Positions 11,244 through 22,855 of a stretch of 64,000 bases of DNA are shown one piece after another (position 1 is the first letter of the stretch; the number at the start of each line of letters is the position of its first letter). A program made the position numbers and the translations under genes. The DNA is from Endocalyx cinctus. Taxonomy: Eukaryota; Ascomycota; Sordariomycetes; Amphisphaeriales; Apiosporaceae. The stretch spans positions 2,568,441 to 2,632,440 of the forward strand of contig BCKC01000001.1 of the NCBI GenBank assembly GCA_001600455.1, read 5' to 3'. The notes below the pieces were generated by a model. It was not told the DNA's origin. It saw only the letters and a list, made by a program, of their open reading frames with translations, and made no database searches.

Positions 11244-11798
11244 CTATACACCAAACCTAAATTCTCGGACCTTCTTCTGATAATAATACGTAGCCAACGC
11301 ACCAGCGGCCCCGAGCGCTAACGGTACCGGCGCCTTACCGCCCGTCTTCACGATCCTCGGCACCGCCGAGCCCAGCAGCATGATACTGTTTCCCAGCGCA
11401 AGCTCAGTGCCGTAGTCCTTGTTCTCCTTGATGAGGTAACCTGTCACGAAAAAAATGCGTCAGTCATTCCCACGTTCTGGCTAAGCTACCCGCCGAGAGA
11501 CAGGGAACATATATCGGAAGAACCGGATATGTTCGACAATAATCTTTTTTGAGGGGTTAGAAACTCACCCGCAACCGCGTAGGATGCACCCAGACCTAAC
11601 CCGGCGACTAGAGACGGCGTGGACCGCGTTCGCATATATCCCATGGTGCCGCCGACGGCCACTAGATTGCGGAGATGGTTCGTGATTAGTTATTTTCAAC
11701 ACCGAAAAGAAATACCAATGTCAGGATCGGCATTCTCCGAGAATCGTAATTTTGAACCTACAAAGGCCGGAAAGCGTAAAACTAGGATGCTCAGCCAT
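11244..11798 (-). CDS. TMEM14-family small membrane protein
   Basis: TMEM14/UPF0136 proteins are about 100-residue, multi-pass, glycine-rich membrane proteins; animal TMEM14C sits in the mitochondrial inner membrane and supports haem synthesis. Exons 11798-11762, 11661-11569 and 11440-11244 sum to 327 nt or 108 residues. Splicing gives the family signature HPSFTLSGLLAVGGTMGYMR near the N-terminus, then RSTPSLVAGLGLGASYAVAG, YLIKENKDYGTELALGNSIM and a C-terminal small-residue helix (PLALGAAGALATYYY). Three to four hydrophobic helices with many glycines are visible. Donors are GTAGGT and GTGAGT, acceptors TAG and CAG, and all phases agree. The first exon starts MAEHPS and is only 37 nt. Function in fungi is not settled; mitochondrial location is inferred from the family. 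Confidence 0.9.
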
Positions 11799-14700
11799 CG
11801 TTATATTTTGTGAGGAATTTGAAGGCTGAATTGGACCGTGTCGGATATTGTGTAATAAATTTATTTTGGTGCTTTCGATAAAAAAATCCGCGACCTTTCG
11901 GAGATGAAGCATAAGAATCGATCGGATGTTGATGAATTTCTTACTTGCTCCACACAGTATACACATTTTCTGATATACTGTCACCACATCGATTATTAAT
12001 TGAAAATTTGCCTGGAATATATATTTCTTCTCTCTAAGGAACGGTTTATATTTTCTATTATAGGAATTACGTGTCAATGGCTATCAATACGATAATGCAG
12101 TAGCTATTAGAAGCATGGATTTATTGCGTTTACACTGATGATAATAAGTTGTTTAGGTGCTAATACGATACCTTATTCTGGCAAGGAATCACGACCTCGA
12201 GCTGACAGGTTAGAAAGCATGAGCTTGACCTTTTTCCTTCTCTCCCACCTACTCATTTGGCCACAGTCAACTTCATTAGTGCCAGGACACTTTCGAATGA
12301 TGTGTTTCAAATGATTGGTCTTTGGGATTTGTTTTGGAATCAGGAAAAGTTTTTTCAGCTACGTTGGGCGGCGATGCCAACAAGGCAACCCCTGAAATAA
12401 ATTACCGTCCCCTCATCCCTCAGCATGCTGCGTCCTGCGTGCTGCCAAGTCGCATTTGACACACCGAAAAGATCAAAGGAGGTGGGGTCTCAAGGATCCC
12501 CACGAGGCGTCAAATGTCGTCGACGTAGCTATTTTCGAGATGGCCAAACGAAGGATCGGTCGCCTCGTTTGCCCTACTGTCCCACGCTTGATTGCTTCGG
12601 TATCGGAAAGCGTGTGAGCTTGTGCGAGTCTGGTCGGGTGGACGCGACCTCATACATGTCGCGAAAAATTATAGTGGTGGAACCCGTAAGTGTGAGCGTG
12701 GGTATGAACGTTAAGATTATGAGAATATTACTAGATGATTTAGTAATTGATGTGTTCCGAAACTCCCTCCATGCCCTAAAACGTGAGACGAGAGCTCTTA
12801 ATGGAATCGAACAGTGCAGGCTCAGATCTAAGGATCACTCTGAAATGGGCGTCCTTCAGATATTTATATATCCTAGGAAAGCCTCCATCTTCTTGTGGAC
12901 CAGTTGATCTGAATGCGCCAAAAAAACGCCTCGTGTACATAGCAGTTGGGCGTAAGGCGTACTTGACGCAGGGGTGGGGTCCAAGACGATCTTCCGTACA
13001 TAAATTAGCCATAGAGAGAGCATACCGAACCTTCTCTTCCTTTCTCATAGACTATAGAGCGTCGTATCCAGTACCTTGCAGAAGGGAAATGCGGAACTTC
13101 ATAGCTGGACCCGGTTGTCATATACGTAGGGCTTAGGGTCGAGTTTTGGGGGCTAGATTGGTGTGGTGTTAGTACTAAGCTTGTTAAGGTACGCAAAGAA
13201 TAAACTTAGTTACTCAATTATATCATAGCCTTTCACGTCGATAGTAGGATAAAGTCTATATGGAAAGACAGGAAGGAGTGTACACTCGTCCTATCGAGAA
13301 GGAAATGACTGAGTCATACACATGTGGGCATGTCGACCGATCTTCCCTTTACCGCCTCTTCTACCAACTTTTGCGTTACCATCCAGCCTACATCCAAGTG
13401 TATCCCACTCTCCAGCCATTATCCATGCCGGAAAAAAAAAGATTGAAAGAAAGAAAGAGAGGGAGACAAGGATATAAAGCGCAAGTGGGGTGTATATCTA
13501 GTATAGTGCTTGAAAGCGAACACGAGAGGTATTATAGTTCGCGTGTGACGATGGGGAAAGATGACTGCATGCGAGTGTAACTGCAAAAGCAAAATAAAAA
13601 GTGAAAAAATTGGAGCTTTTGCGTAACCATGCTATATGCTTCTCTTTTCTTTCTGACGAGAATTCATTTACATGCGTTGGTAGACAAATTGGAGACCAGC
13701 CTGCTTTCTCAATTTCCATAAACGTAAAAAGTTCCCACGCGCGCGATCCCACGCCATCGAGCCATCGTTCTCAACCTTGAACCGAGACCCTGAACATTTT
13801 CCATTTCCGGGACATATGGCAAACTAATAAAAACAACACATTGACATTGAAAAAAAAAGTGTGGAGAAAAAGGAGGGGAGGGACCCTTGCCTCTCCGCGC
13901 GTTTTTACTCAGCTATAGAGGAAAAAGAAAGAGATAAAAAGAGCCGTATATCATCCGAAGAATTTAGCGTGCAAACCTATAACGGAATATTCTCAAATCA
14001 ATAAAACATTGAAAAAAGTAAGCCGTGAAGTAGTAATATTTAATCGCATATTGCGTCTCTGGTCGTCAGCTGCCTGCCTCCGTGCGGCGGTTTTCCGGCT
14101 TGCGAGGAAAAAGAAGGTGGTGGGGTGTCAATATTTACCTATATGTACGCAAGTATTATGATTGTACACGTACATAGTAGAGTAGGCTCTTTGACCCCCG
14201 TCGAAGGCAGGCTCCATCCATGTCTACGAAATGGCGGCAAAATGTGTAATTCGGATATGACACAGTAATATGTTAATTGGATCGTCCCCACGAAACCCCT
14301 GGGTATCGTGTAACCCATTACCTGTTTCCTTGTGCGAGAGCATGCATAACCAACGAGGCTACAGGACCATAGGAAAATCCCTTAACATAGTTGTGGCTTT
14401 CGAAAGTACTCCTTAACTCAAAATCTTACGAGGTACTAGAGGGTTCATCTGTCGTGCAGCTAAGTCACCCCGCTCGCCGATGATTGGGTGCTTTGTCTTA
14501 GGCGACTGGTGACATCTTGGTACGTTAATTTTATTGGACTTACAGGAGGTGTCGACAGGCTTTGCGGATGAGGGTTTAATCTTTTGTTGGTTCGATGCGA
14601 GGCAAAATCTTCGATCAAAATCAGACGTCGGAGATACGGCGGGTTACAGAATAACGAATACGGTACCTGTATTGGTGGTTCCATCATTTCACAGGACGAC

Positions 14701-14961
14701 CAGAGCAATTTGTAGATGACAATATACTTTATGAGCTTCTATATTGAAAATGTACTGTTTTCCTTCAAGTGTCAAGTTTTAAGCTTGAACAATGGGGTAT
14801 AATCCATAGACCTTACGCCCAACTCCGTTATCTTCCGATGTACCCTCCTATATTATAACCTAAGCGAGTTATTTATCCAAGTAGAATGATATCATTAAGA
14901 AAGATAATAAAGAAAAAGAAATATGAGAGAGAAAGAAAAAAATGATGTATCATAACTAGTG
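11799..14961. other. 3.2 kb intergenic region
   Basis: No gene recognised. The longest open frame, 12425-12907 (+, 160 codons), has no recognisable motif and a composition like shifted non-coding sequence; overlapping frames of similar quality exist on both strands. A purine-rich stretch lies near 13430-13470. Confidence 0.45.
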
Positions 14962-16986
14962 TCAAGAGCGGTTCTTAGGAGAGATCAAGATTGCGTCCTG
15001 GCTTGAAGTAATGGATTCTTCGCCCTCGGACGGAGACCGAGAGCAATCTGTTGAATTCACTGATAACGAGCTGCGACCGGCGTAGGTGCTTTCAAGGTTA
15101 TCGATATCTAGGTCAGCGGCCTTATCTCTCCACCAGTTCTTGAGCACGTCTCTCTGCCACGTATTGATATCAAGGATCTTGAGATGGACACGGAAAGTAC
15201 ACCAAAGAACTTCGGCTTCCATGGGCGAGGTATGAAGCTTATGAAGTAACCATCGGTTAACAAAATCACTTCGGTTTTCTGTTTCTGCGTCGGTGAGAAG
15301 CGACTGCATGTTGACTTCACGAGCTGCATCATCGATGTATTTTTGTTTCCTTGGTACACTCTGAGGGAGTGCGATGGCCATTCTAAGAGATTGTTCCGGC
15401 GTTTGGGGGAAATTTTCCAGCAAATGGGTTGGATTTGATAGTAGAAGCGGAAACACCGGGTGCGCAAGGGTTCTTGCAGATTCCGCCATGTTAACCCTGC
15501 CAAAAGGCTCCGTTCCTAAATTGATATCGTCCCTATTATACTGATCAAAACCGGAATCGGCTTGCCAGATGGTAGAATCTTTTGGTATGACGCCTTCTTG
15601 CTGGCATCGTTCTTCTAGGTCCCTAGCTCGTTTTGTCCATTGCTCAACCCAAACCAGTGCCTTCCGCTCCAGCTCCTCATAAGTCTCCATATCTTCTAAG
15701 TCTTCTTCGGTCATGAGCTCATCTTGCTGTAAAGCAACAGCTCGCCTTCTACCAGCTTCGCCATAAGTTCGCAAAAGGTCAAGGCTTTCTGTATCTAAAC
15801 TCTGAGATTTTCTTGCTAGAAGCATCCCCCTTTTCATTCTCGTATTCACCAGCAACTCTTTCGCCAACTGTAGCTCTTTGAAAGCTTCTCGAAATTTTCC
15901 TACCAATGGATGGGCAATTTCCGGTCTGTCTCCGGTAATCCCACGCAAGTCAAGATCTTCCGAGGTCCTTGATCGTGCATCATCATTAGAATCATCTTCA
16001 AACGTAACGCTATCGGCACCGGCAGCGATAGTATAGAATCTCTTTTCTTCGAATTCCAAGTGACCCCAGCCCTCATCTAGTTCATCCATCATATTTTCAA
16101 AATCTTGCTCCGCGTTCTGGCATGATATCTGGGCGCTCTTCATGCTCTTGTATAAGTGTTGCAGCGCCGAGTGATGACCAGGAAGAATAGCTTGTACGGC
16201 ATTTACGAAGGCGAGGTCGGCTCGATCTTTCTGTAATCGTAGATCCTGGATGTAGGATCTCTTTTCTCGTACGTTATTGAAAACATCCTGCAATGCGATT
16301 CTTTGATTTCTTAATTTGGAGTAGTACTGCGCTAATCGGTTTATGTCGCCAGCTTTAGACATAGGGTCGAGGTTAGAGGAACCACTACTATCGTATGATT
16401 CTTCGTCGACATCTTCGGTCTCAAGATAATGTCCCATATTATCTTGAAAATATTTGATTTCTGAAGTGCCAGGATCTGGCGCAGTTTCGGGCGCATCGAC
16501 GACGATCTTAGTCGATGTTGGTGAACCTGGTGCGGGGTGAGAATAGCTGTAGGGGGGCAGCATGCCTGTCTCCGATTTCGACCTGAATTCGGAGAACAAC
16601 CCCCATTTCTGCTGTCGCGATGGAGATACGATTTGCCGACGGAAATCAATGGTGGGGTGCGACTTAGATGGTGAAGTTCGAGGGCGACTCGCTGACCTGC
16701 TTCGTAGCACTAAATCAGGTTCGACAAGCGATATACTAGCAGCTAATCTTTGTGGTAGACTTTTAGATACATCATCGAACGACGAAACGGATGGAAGCAC
16801 GGGAGGGAAATGGGCATGTCGATTAATGCCGGCGTAGGTAGAATCTGATACGACCGAAGAAGAAGAGGAAGAAGAAGAAGAAGCATTATCAACATCTGCT
16901 TCTTTCTTAAAATTTAGAACTCGCTGATTGGACTCCGAGTCCTGAGGAGTATTTGACCAGTCTATTATCGTATTATCCGCGGTCAT
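14962..16986 (-). CDS. uncharacterised coiled-coil protein
   Basis: A single uninterrupted frame of 674 residues. Order of visible parts: a disordered N-terminal third with a nine-serine run (36-44), many S/T-P sites and a basic SRSASRPRTSPSKS patch (about 96-109); an acidic stretch near 188-200; a strongly helical, probably coiled-coil segment at about 213-320 (GDINRLAQYYSKLRNQRIAL onward); a second helical segment at about 365-470 rich in E, K, R and L; and a more globular C-terminal part (about 500-640). I do not recognise a named domain; the architecture resembles conserved hypothetical proteins of filamentous ascomycetes. The start at 16986 is the first ATG and no splice junction is needed. 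A cytoskeletal or scaffold role is possible but is only inference. Confidence 0.85.
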   Translation of the reverse strand: MTADNTIIDWSNTPQDSESNQRVLNFKKEADVDNASSSSSSSSSVVSDSTYAGINRHAHFPPVLPSVSSFDDVSKSLPQRLAASISLVEPDLVLRSRSASRPRTSPSKSHPTIDFRRQIVSPSRQQKWGLFSEFRSKSETGMLPPYSYSHPAPGSPTSTKIVVDAPETAPDPGTSEIKYFQDNMGHYLETEDVDEESYDSSGSSNLDPMSKAGDINRLAQYYSKLRNQRIALQDVFNNVREKRSYIQDLRLQKDRADLAFVNAVQAILPGHHSALQHLYKSMKSAQISCQNAEQDFENMMDELDEGWGHLEFEEKRFYTIAAGADSVTFEDDSNDDARSRTSEDLDLRGITGDRPEIAHPLVGKFREAFKELQLAKELLVNTRMKRGMLLARKSQSLDTESLDLLRTYGEAGRRRAVALQQDELMTEEDLEDMETYEELERKALVWVEQWTKRARDLEERCQQEGVIPKDSTIWQADSGFDQYNRDDINLGTEPFGRVNMAESARTLAHPVFPLLLSNPTHLLENFPQTPEQSLRMAIALPQSVPRKQKYIDDAAREVNMQSLLTDAETENRSDFVNRWLLHKLHTSPMEAEVLWCTFRVHLKILDINTWQRDVLKNWWRDKAADLDIDNLESTYAGRSSLSVNSTDCSRSPSEGEESITSSQDAILISPKNRS

Positions 16987-19421
16987 TTCGAAAATTTTCG
17001 CAATATTGAGGTGAAGAACAAGTGATAACCCATTGTTATAAGGTCCCTTACGGAGATGAAGACATAGTGCTGGTGGTGGTAATGATGGAGGGGTGGGCTA
17101 ATTCAAAATCCTGATTCACGCGGAGTATGCATTACATACTGATTCAAAAGTTGGCAAGCGGCGTTGCGCAGTAGAAAAGCATGTTTTGATTTCGAATTTC
17201 AAAGGAGGGAAAGGTGAAACAAGAAATGAGAAGAGGGATAGTAGAAGATATGAAGAACGATATGCAAATGATATGGCATTATTTCACGGTATCGGTATTG
17301 AAACAGTTGGGGGCCATTATTAGCCTCGAGGATGGTGATAACAGCCCTATAACCCGTTATAATTGCAAGAACTATACGGAGTACCAGAAAATCGCTAAGA
17401 CAACCTGCCAGCCTGCCAGTACAGTTTGGTAGGGGATTTGATTGGTGTACGATCTATCTATCCGGTAGCTACCGACCCGATGCATATGTCGAAGGATTCC
17501 AGAAATCATGCATGTCCTTTTTTTACTTGTTACTGAATTCTCGTTATCTATACTTTTGTGTACACCATTCTTTTACATTACTTTACCTAGCAGACCTATT
17601 ACTATTACTTTTACATATTCGACACTACACAAGTATTTAGCGTTGCGGGACGGCACGGTAAACAGTGGGAACTTTTACCATCCTATGACGTTTAATGATT
17701 CAGTGCAAAGTATAGGTAAGTAAGTACCTAGGTACCTAAGTAATTACCTGGTAACTGTAAATACTTACCTATCAGTATACGTAGGGGTGGTGTATAGTAC
17801 CGTACGAACCTAGGCAGTAGGTAGTGACTATCTTAGGTAGGTACCTACGCTGTAATTAGTCATTCGTAATCTACTAACCGAGAGTACTGTACTTACGCGG
17901 TCACCGTTTGGCATTGATACCTACACGTAGATAATATCTATATCCATGTATACTAAGGCAGCTAGGTAGATCAGTCCAATAACTACTCCGTATTGTGAAT
18001 CACATATATCTCAAGTTCCTACCTATAACCAGGTCTGTTCGTCTACTTATTATTCTTGGCTATATTCAATATTGCATCTCGCTTACTTTGCTGTCTTGTA
18101 TAGAAAGTACCTTCGTGATAAACCTATACATCAGCAGAGCCTCAAGCTGTTAGGCGCTTTCTCCATCATGTTCCACTTACCTGCATCTCAACCCTCCATC
18201 TCGCACAAGCATGCATCACCCAACTAATCCAATTGCGGCTGGTGGAGACCGACCATAGTTACTGATGGATGGGGTTTGGCTGATCTGCTGTTCCGTTTCG
18301 TCGGGATGCAGAATTACTATCCACCACTTCCACCACCACTTTAGAATAACCCTGGCAGTGGTGCGCGTAAGTGATCCTGTAAAAGGTTAGCCATCTATCT
18401 ACATTGATTCTTGAGTTTTTTAATAATACGTACAAGACTACGTGGTGCTCTAATAAGCGGCCATTACACAAGCAGACAATCTACCCGCCTTTTTTCTCTC
18501 TGCATATATACATTCCGTCTGGGCAGCCTGAGCCTGCGTTAGAGCTATGAATTACCAAGATTTGATAAAAGATTCAGTCAGCCAGCACTTCTGCGCCCTC
18601 TACGCAATGTATTACCTTTTGGATACCTTTCCATAAAGCGGCCTCCCACTTCAACTCGGTTAGACAATCCAATTTATTTTCTTTCCCAAAGAAAAATTGG
18701 CTAACTCAGCGAGTATTTTTTTTTTTTTTCTTTCTTTCTCACTTGTCTTAGCGAATTCCCCATCTTCCTATCTCGCTTTCGCCAAGAGGAAACTACCTGA
18801 AGCTTTGTCATAGGTCCTCAATCAATGTTCCAGAAACTTAAAGTGACCATCCCGGAGCGAATTGCCAAGTCCCCCGTTCCGATCTTCTGTTTCTTGTCAT
18901 CTACAACTACGCCAAGCAAATAAAACTTCCTCTAGCCTCTGTGTGGCTCTCCCTTGCACTCTCAATCCAAGGATCGCCCACCACCCCCAATTATTCACTG
19001 CATCTTCCACATGGCCTATATGATTATATAGCACATGCTTTTGCCGCCGATTTGTTAAGCCAATGGTCGTCATCAGAATTTATCATGGGATGTCAAGTAC
19101 GACTCTGACCTGCCTACTCGAATAAATAGACGCTCTTCCCGGCCGACTTGTACAGCATTTGCTTGTTGTGCAGTGATCTGGGCACGCCCTTGGGACTCTT
19201 CTAAATCCATACCCAACTACACCCCTCCCTCCTAGGGGCCGGGCAACGTAAGTCGGTGACTAAGAGCCGCATACCTGGTGGGCGATTTAAGCCTTGAAAT
19301 AACATCAGCCTATCCTCAAATTACTTGTGGAAGCAGTCATGCTCCAAGCCTTTTAGCTACGCCCTCCTGTGCCCTCCAAATCTCCATGATAAATTAGGGC
19401 TAAACCGAGGAAAATGGTACA
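16987..19421. other. 2.4 kb intergenic region with palindromic TACCTAGGTA-type words
   Basis: No gene recognised. The stretch 17714-17880 is dense in CCTAGGTA/TAGGTACCTA words and GTAAGTA runs. It should contain the promoters of both flanking divergent genes. A T12 run lies near 18718-18730. Confidence 0.5.
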
Positions 19422-21155
19422 ATGCACAGTTCAAAGAGCAAATCAAAGCATCCCCGAAGTACCTGGAGCCAATATAAGTGGTCAGAACAGTACGGACAGT
19501 GGTACTCGGAACGGATAGATCGACATGGTACGCTATAAATACTCTCCAAACACCGGCGTTGGGTGCCCTACTAATGCTATGTTTCGATTCATAGGGAATA
19601 TAGAGTATTACTACTACGGTTCAGAGCAGCCCACGAGTTATGATCATACTGTCCCTCGCACCGATGATTCGACCATAACTCAGCTGACTCAGAGTGTTGG
19701 GCATCTGAATATTGGTCAAAATACTCACCATCAAGATCAAACCCTATCAGCAGCTGGGCAACAACAAACTTCTACGACCGTCTCTAATAGTGAGCCCATT
19801 TTTCTCCTGTACAGCCATTTGAATGCGTAGCTAAAACCACACTTTGATAGCCGAGGAACTGGGTTCTTCACCAAGATATACGCTCGGTTCCGCCCAGAGT
19901 GGAGGCAACTCTCATTCTACGAATGCGAAGGGCAAGAATATAGACTACTATAGCAGTGCATCGCAAGCGGCAGGACGTACTGACGCGTCGAGCTCAAACA
20001 CACAATGTAAGTTTCATTTATCCAAACGTCTGTTAACTAGAAGCTCACATGTTTAGATGCCTTCTCGAACTACGCTCCTAGTGGTAGACATGAAGCAGCA
20101 GGCGTTGCGTCGCCTTTATCTCCGCAGTCAAATGTCTACCAAGATACACAATACGATGAAGCGAGACGAATAAGTCGCGCAAAGATGTACAACCAACCAT
20201 ACTACGGCGAATCATCAGGAGCAGCAGACCAAAGATATCAAGTATCAACTACTCTATGGCCCACTACAGGTGATCCAAATGCATATGGAATTGGTCAGTA
20301 CCTCAACTAAATTCGATATTGATCAAGACTGACTCCGGCGTAGCTGAAGAAGAGCCAGACTCAACGGAAGACTCGGGGTTGCCGATGCAGATTTCTCAGC
20401 ACATTCGTGGCACCCCAGGACTGGAAGAATATTTCGATAGCCGTATGTAATTTCTATACTTCTTCAATGTATGCAGATGATAACTGGCATTTAGGATACA
20501 GAGTGGAGTACTCGAGTAAATTTCAACCTGGAGAGGTAAGCTGTGCACCTTATGCAGGCATACTTGCATTTGTGGTTTTTTTTTGTGAAAAGATGCTTAT
20601 TACTGTGAGAGAGCAGGTCTTTAAAATACTGTGGTCAGAACCACTGGGGCAGGCCTTTGACGATCCTATTTCTGATTTCAAAACCAAGAAGACCCCAGAT
20701 GGCAATTTCTACGTTGGCTATCGCAGATTTCTCATAGTGATGACAGACGAAAGTCACCACAGCACATGCGTGTAAGAGCACAAGCAGCTCTCCGTTATCG
20801 TTTATTCTGCTAATTTTAAAGACCCATATTGACCTACGATCGTCGAGGCTGCGGCAAGAGAGGCGTCAAGCCGCAAAAACACGGCATCATCTACGAAGCA
20901 GGAAAGAATCCAAAACCGCTGAGGAACGAACCCGATCTCGGCTACGAGCCGGTAGCGCTCCAAATTTATGCTGACGGCGAAAAGCTCGCCAGAGAATCTA
21001 GAATTAATTATTCAAAACTCGTCACAATCGAACACAATACTAAAGTTTTCTTCATTGGCAGAATTGCTCCGGATGATTTCGAGACTGTGGCATATGCCTG
21101 GAGAGATTGCTTAGAACAGAAGTCCCAAAAAGCATCGAGACGATCTAAGCGATGA
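19422..21155 (+). CDS. DUF6590 domain protein, eight exons
   Basis: The gene is visible only after splicing: exons 19422-19527, 19595-19789, 19851-20006, 20057-20293, 20344-20442, 20477-20535, 20617-20771 and 20822-21155. They total 1341 nt (446 residues) with every phase agreeing and introns of 34-81 nt. The N-terminus (MHSSKSKSKHPRSTWSQYKW, then GQWYSERIDRHGNIEYYYYG) is rich in tryptophan and tyrosine, typical of this family. A disordered Q/S/T-rich linker of roughly 200 residues follows. The domain starts at residue 285 with VFKILWSEPLGQAF and continues with GYRRFLIVMTDESHHSTCVP, ILTYDRRGCGKRGVKPQKHG, ARESRINYSKLVTIEHNTKV and FFIGRIAPDDF. DUF6590 is common in Pezizomycotina and has no known function. 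Intron 5 (34 nt, 20443-20476) is very short and should be checked against RNA. Confidence 0.85.
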
Positions 21156-21901
21156 AAGTTCTATTTGTCCAACATCTCTCATAACTTACACCGAATGTTC
21201 CTCGAGCCTTCGGGCTAGCACCTGGGCTGTCCTCGACGCCCCGAATTTTCTATACGTTATCACTGGGCATCTCGATGGGTCTTCGGAGATGTATTCCGTC
21301 CATTATTCTATCGAACCGACCATTTCCTCTCATATACTCCCAACACGCGTTTATCTTGGTGATAGAAATAGGGACAACAGAACCAGAGACAGCCTGTCTT
21401 CAGGGACTGGAGATCATGGCAGAGCATCCCAGCTGCTCTATTAGGAGTACAACAGCACACGACTGATTTAAGAATTATGATTATATGTTGGAACAAAAGA
21501 ATAAAATATGCATCAAGAAAATACAGAAAAAAAAATGCAGGTTTTGATTATATATCAAGCTTATTACCACCAAACCCTCGCGTTCCCCTTTCTCTAGTTC
21601 CTTTCCCCTCTCGCTTCTCAACGTCGATTATCGTCGGTTACCTCATATTTTACTTCCTTCATTACGATATGAAACCAAAAAAAAGAAATGGAAAAAAAGT
21701 TACTATTGTTGTCTTCTCTCTATGTTCACTTCAAAAACCAAAGGTTTCCAATAGGGCCAAGCTGCAAACGTTTATGGACTCGGAATGTTTTCTGGACAAC
21801 AGTATTCGAGCGACTTGTTGATGAGGCATTCACGACACAGGGACAACTTAGCACAGTTTCTTCTTCTTTTTTATATACTATTATTATATAATTTTTCATC
21901 T

Positions 21902-21962
<61 letters not shown>

Positions 21963-22855
21963 TTAATTTTGTTTAGCGTTTTCAATTTCTGATCCACTCA
22001 CTTATGGTTTAACTTTGAGTATGTATGCATCTTTTAATAAATGAATGGATATTGCTGAGAGAAATGATGTTTGGTCGTTTGATGTGAATGCCAATAATCT
22101 TCTGGCACGATGAGTAAGTATAAGATCACCAGGAGTTGATACCGTCCCCATCAGCGATCCTCCCATTTGCCTATCAGTTTTACTTTATTTGAAGCTGAGA
22201 AGATTTAAACATTTCACGTTGATTTCCTTGTCATTCTAATTTATATATATATATATTTCTTATGAATTGATACGTACATACATCATGCTCCTACGCCGGG
22301 ACAAAGTCTATATTAATACAAGAACATCATATTCCGATTCATTCCGGAAGATCATACAGGAGAGTTTTTAAGTGTTGTTTTCATTCTGGTTCTTCCTTTG
22401 TCTCATTCTTCCCTTCCTTGGGTCTCCTCCGTTCCACCTTGCTCAGTTACGTCGTCAACCTAAATATAAAAGAAAAACAGTCCATTTCCCGTCATCAATC
22501 AAGTTACCACGCCATCTATCTAAAAAGGGGGAAATGGGGAAAAAAAACATCATGAATAGAAAAGACCCAGTGTGTTGTTTTTTTCTCCCCCCCTATTCGT
22601 ACCCGCATCCGTTGTTATGGTTTATTGTAAATTTTTCTTCTCTCTCTTTTTTCTCTCGTTATAGTAAACTCAAATCGACAATACGAAAAACAAAAACGAG
22701 CCCAACTTCGCGAAACAATAAGATAAAACTCGGTAGAGAAGTCGAGACAGAAAAATAGGTGGTGGTGGTGGGGTGAGAGTTATATAGAAAGAAAAAAAAG
22801 ACTAATGACAGTTTAAAGAAAGGGGGAAAGAAAAAAAAAAGGTGAAACTTTTTTT
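21156..22855. other. 1.7 kb intergenic region between convergent genes
   Basis: Holds the 3' ends of the DUF6590 gene and the membrane-protein gene at 22856. It contains a (CT)25 microsatellite and an AT run near 22241-22255. A 128-codon frame at 22372-22758 (+) begins with a hydrophobic stretch but then turns into K/S/P-rich low complexity, and I do not consider it a gene. Confidence 0.5.
21907..21956. repeat. (CT)25 microsatellite
   Basis: Fifty bases of perfect CT repeat in the intergenic region downstream of the DUF6590 gene. Confidence 0.97.

Noticed and set aside
12425..12907. 160-codon open frame on the plus strand
   Set aside because: No motif, basic and irregular composition, and overlapped by similar-quality frames on the other strand; frames of this length are expected by chance in 64 kb.
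22372..22758. 128-codon frame with a hydrophobic start resembling a secreted protein
   Set aside because: Lies in the 3' flank of the gene at 22856; after the hydrophobic start it is K/S/P low complexity derived from simple repeats.
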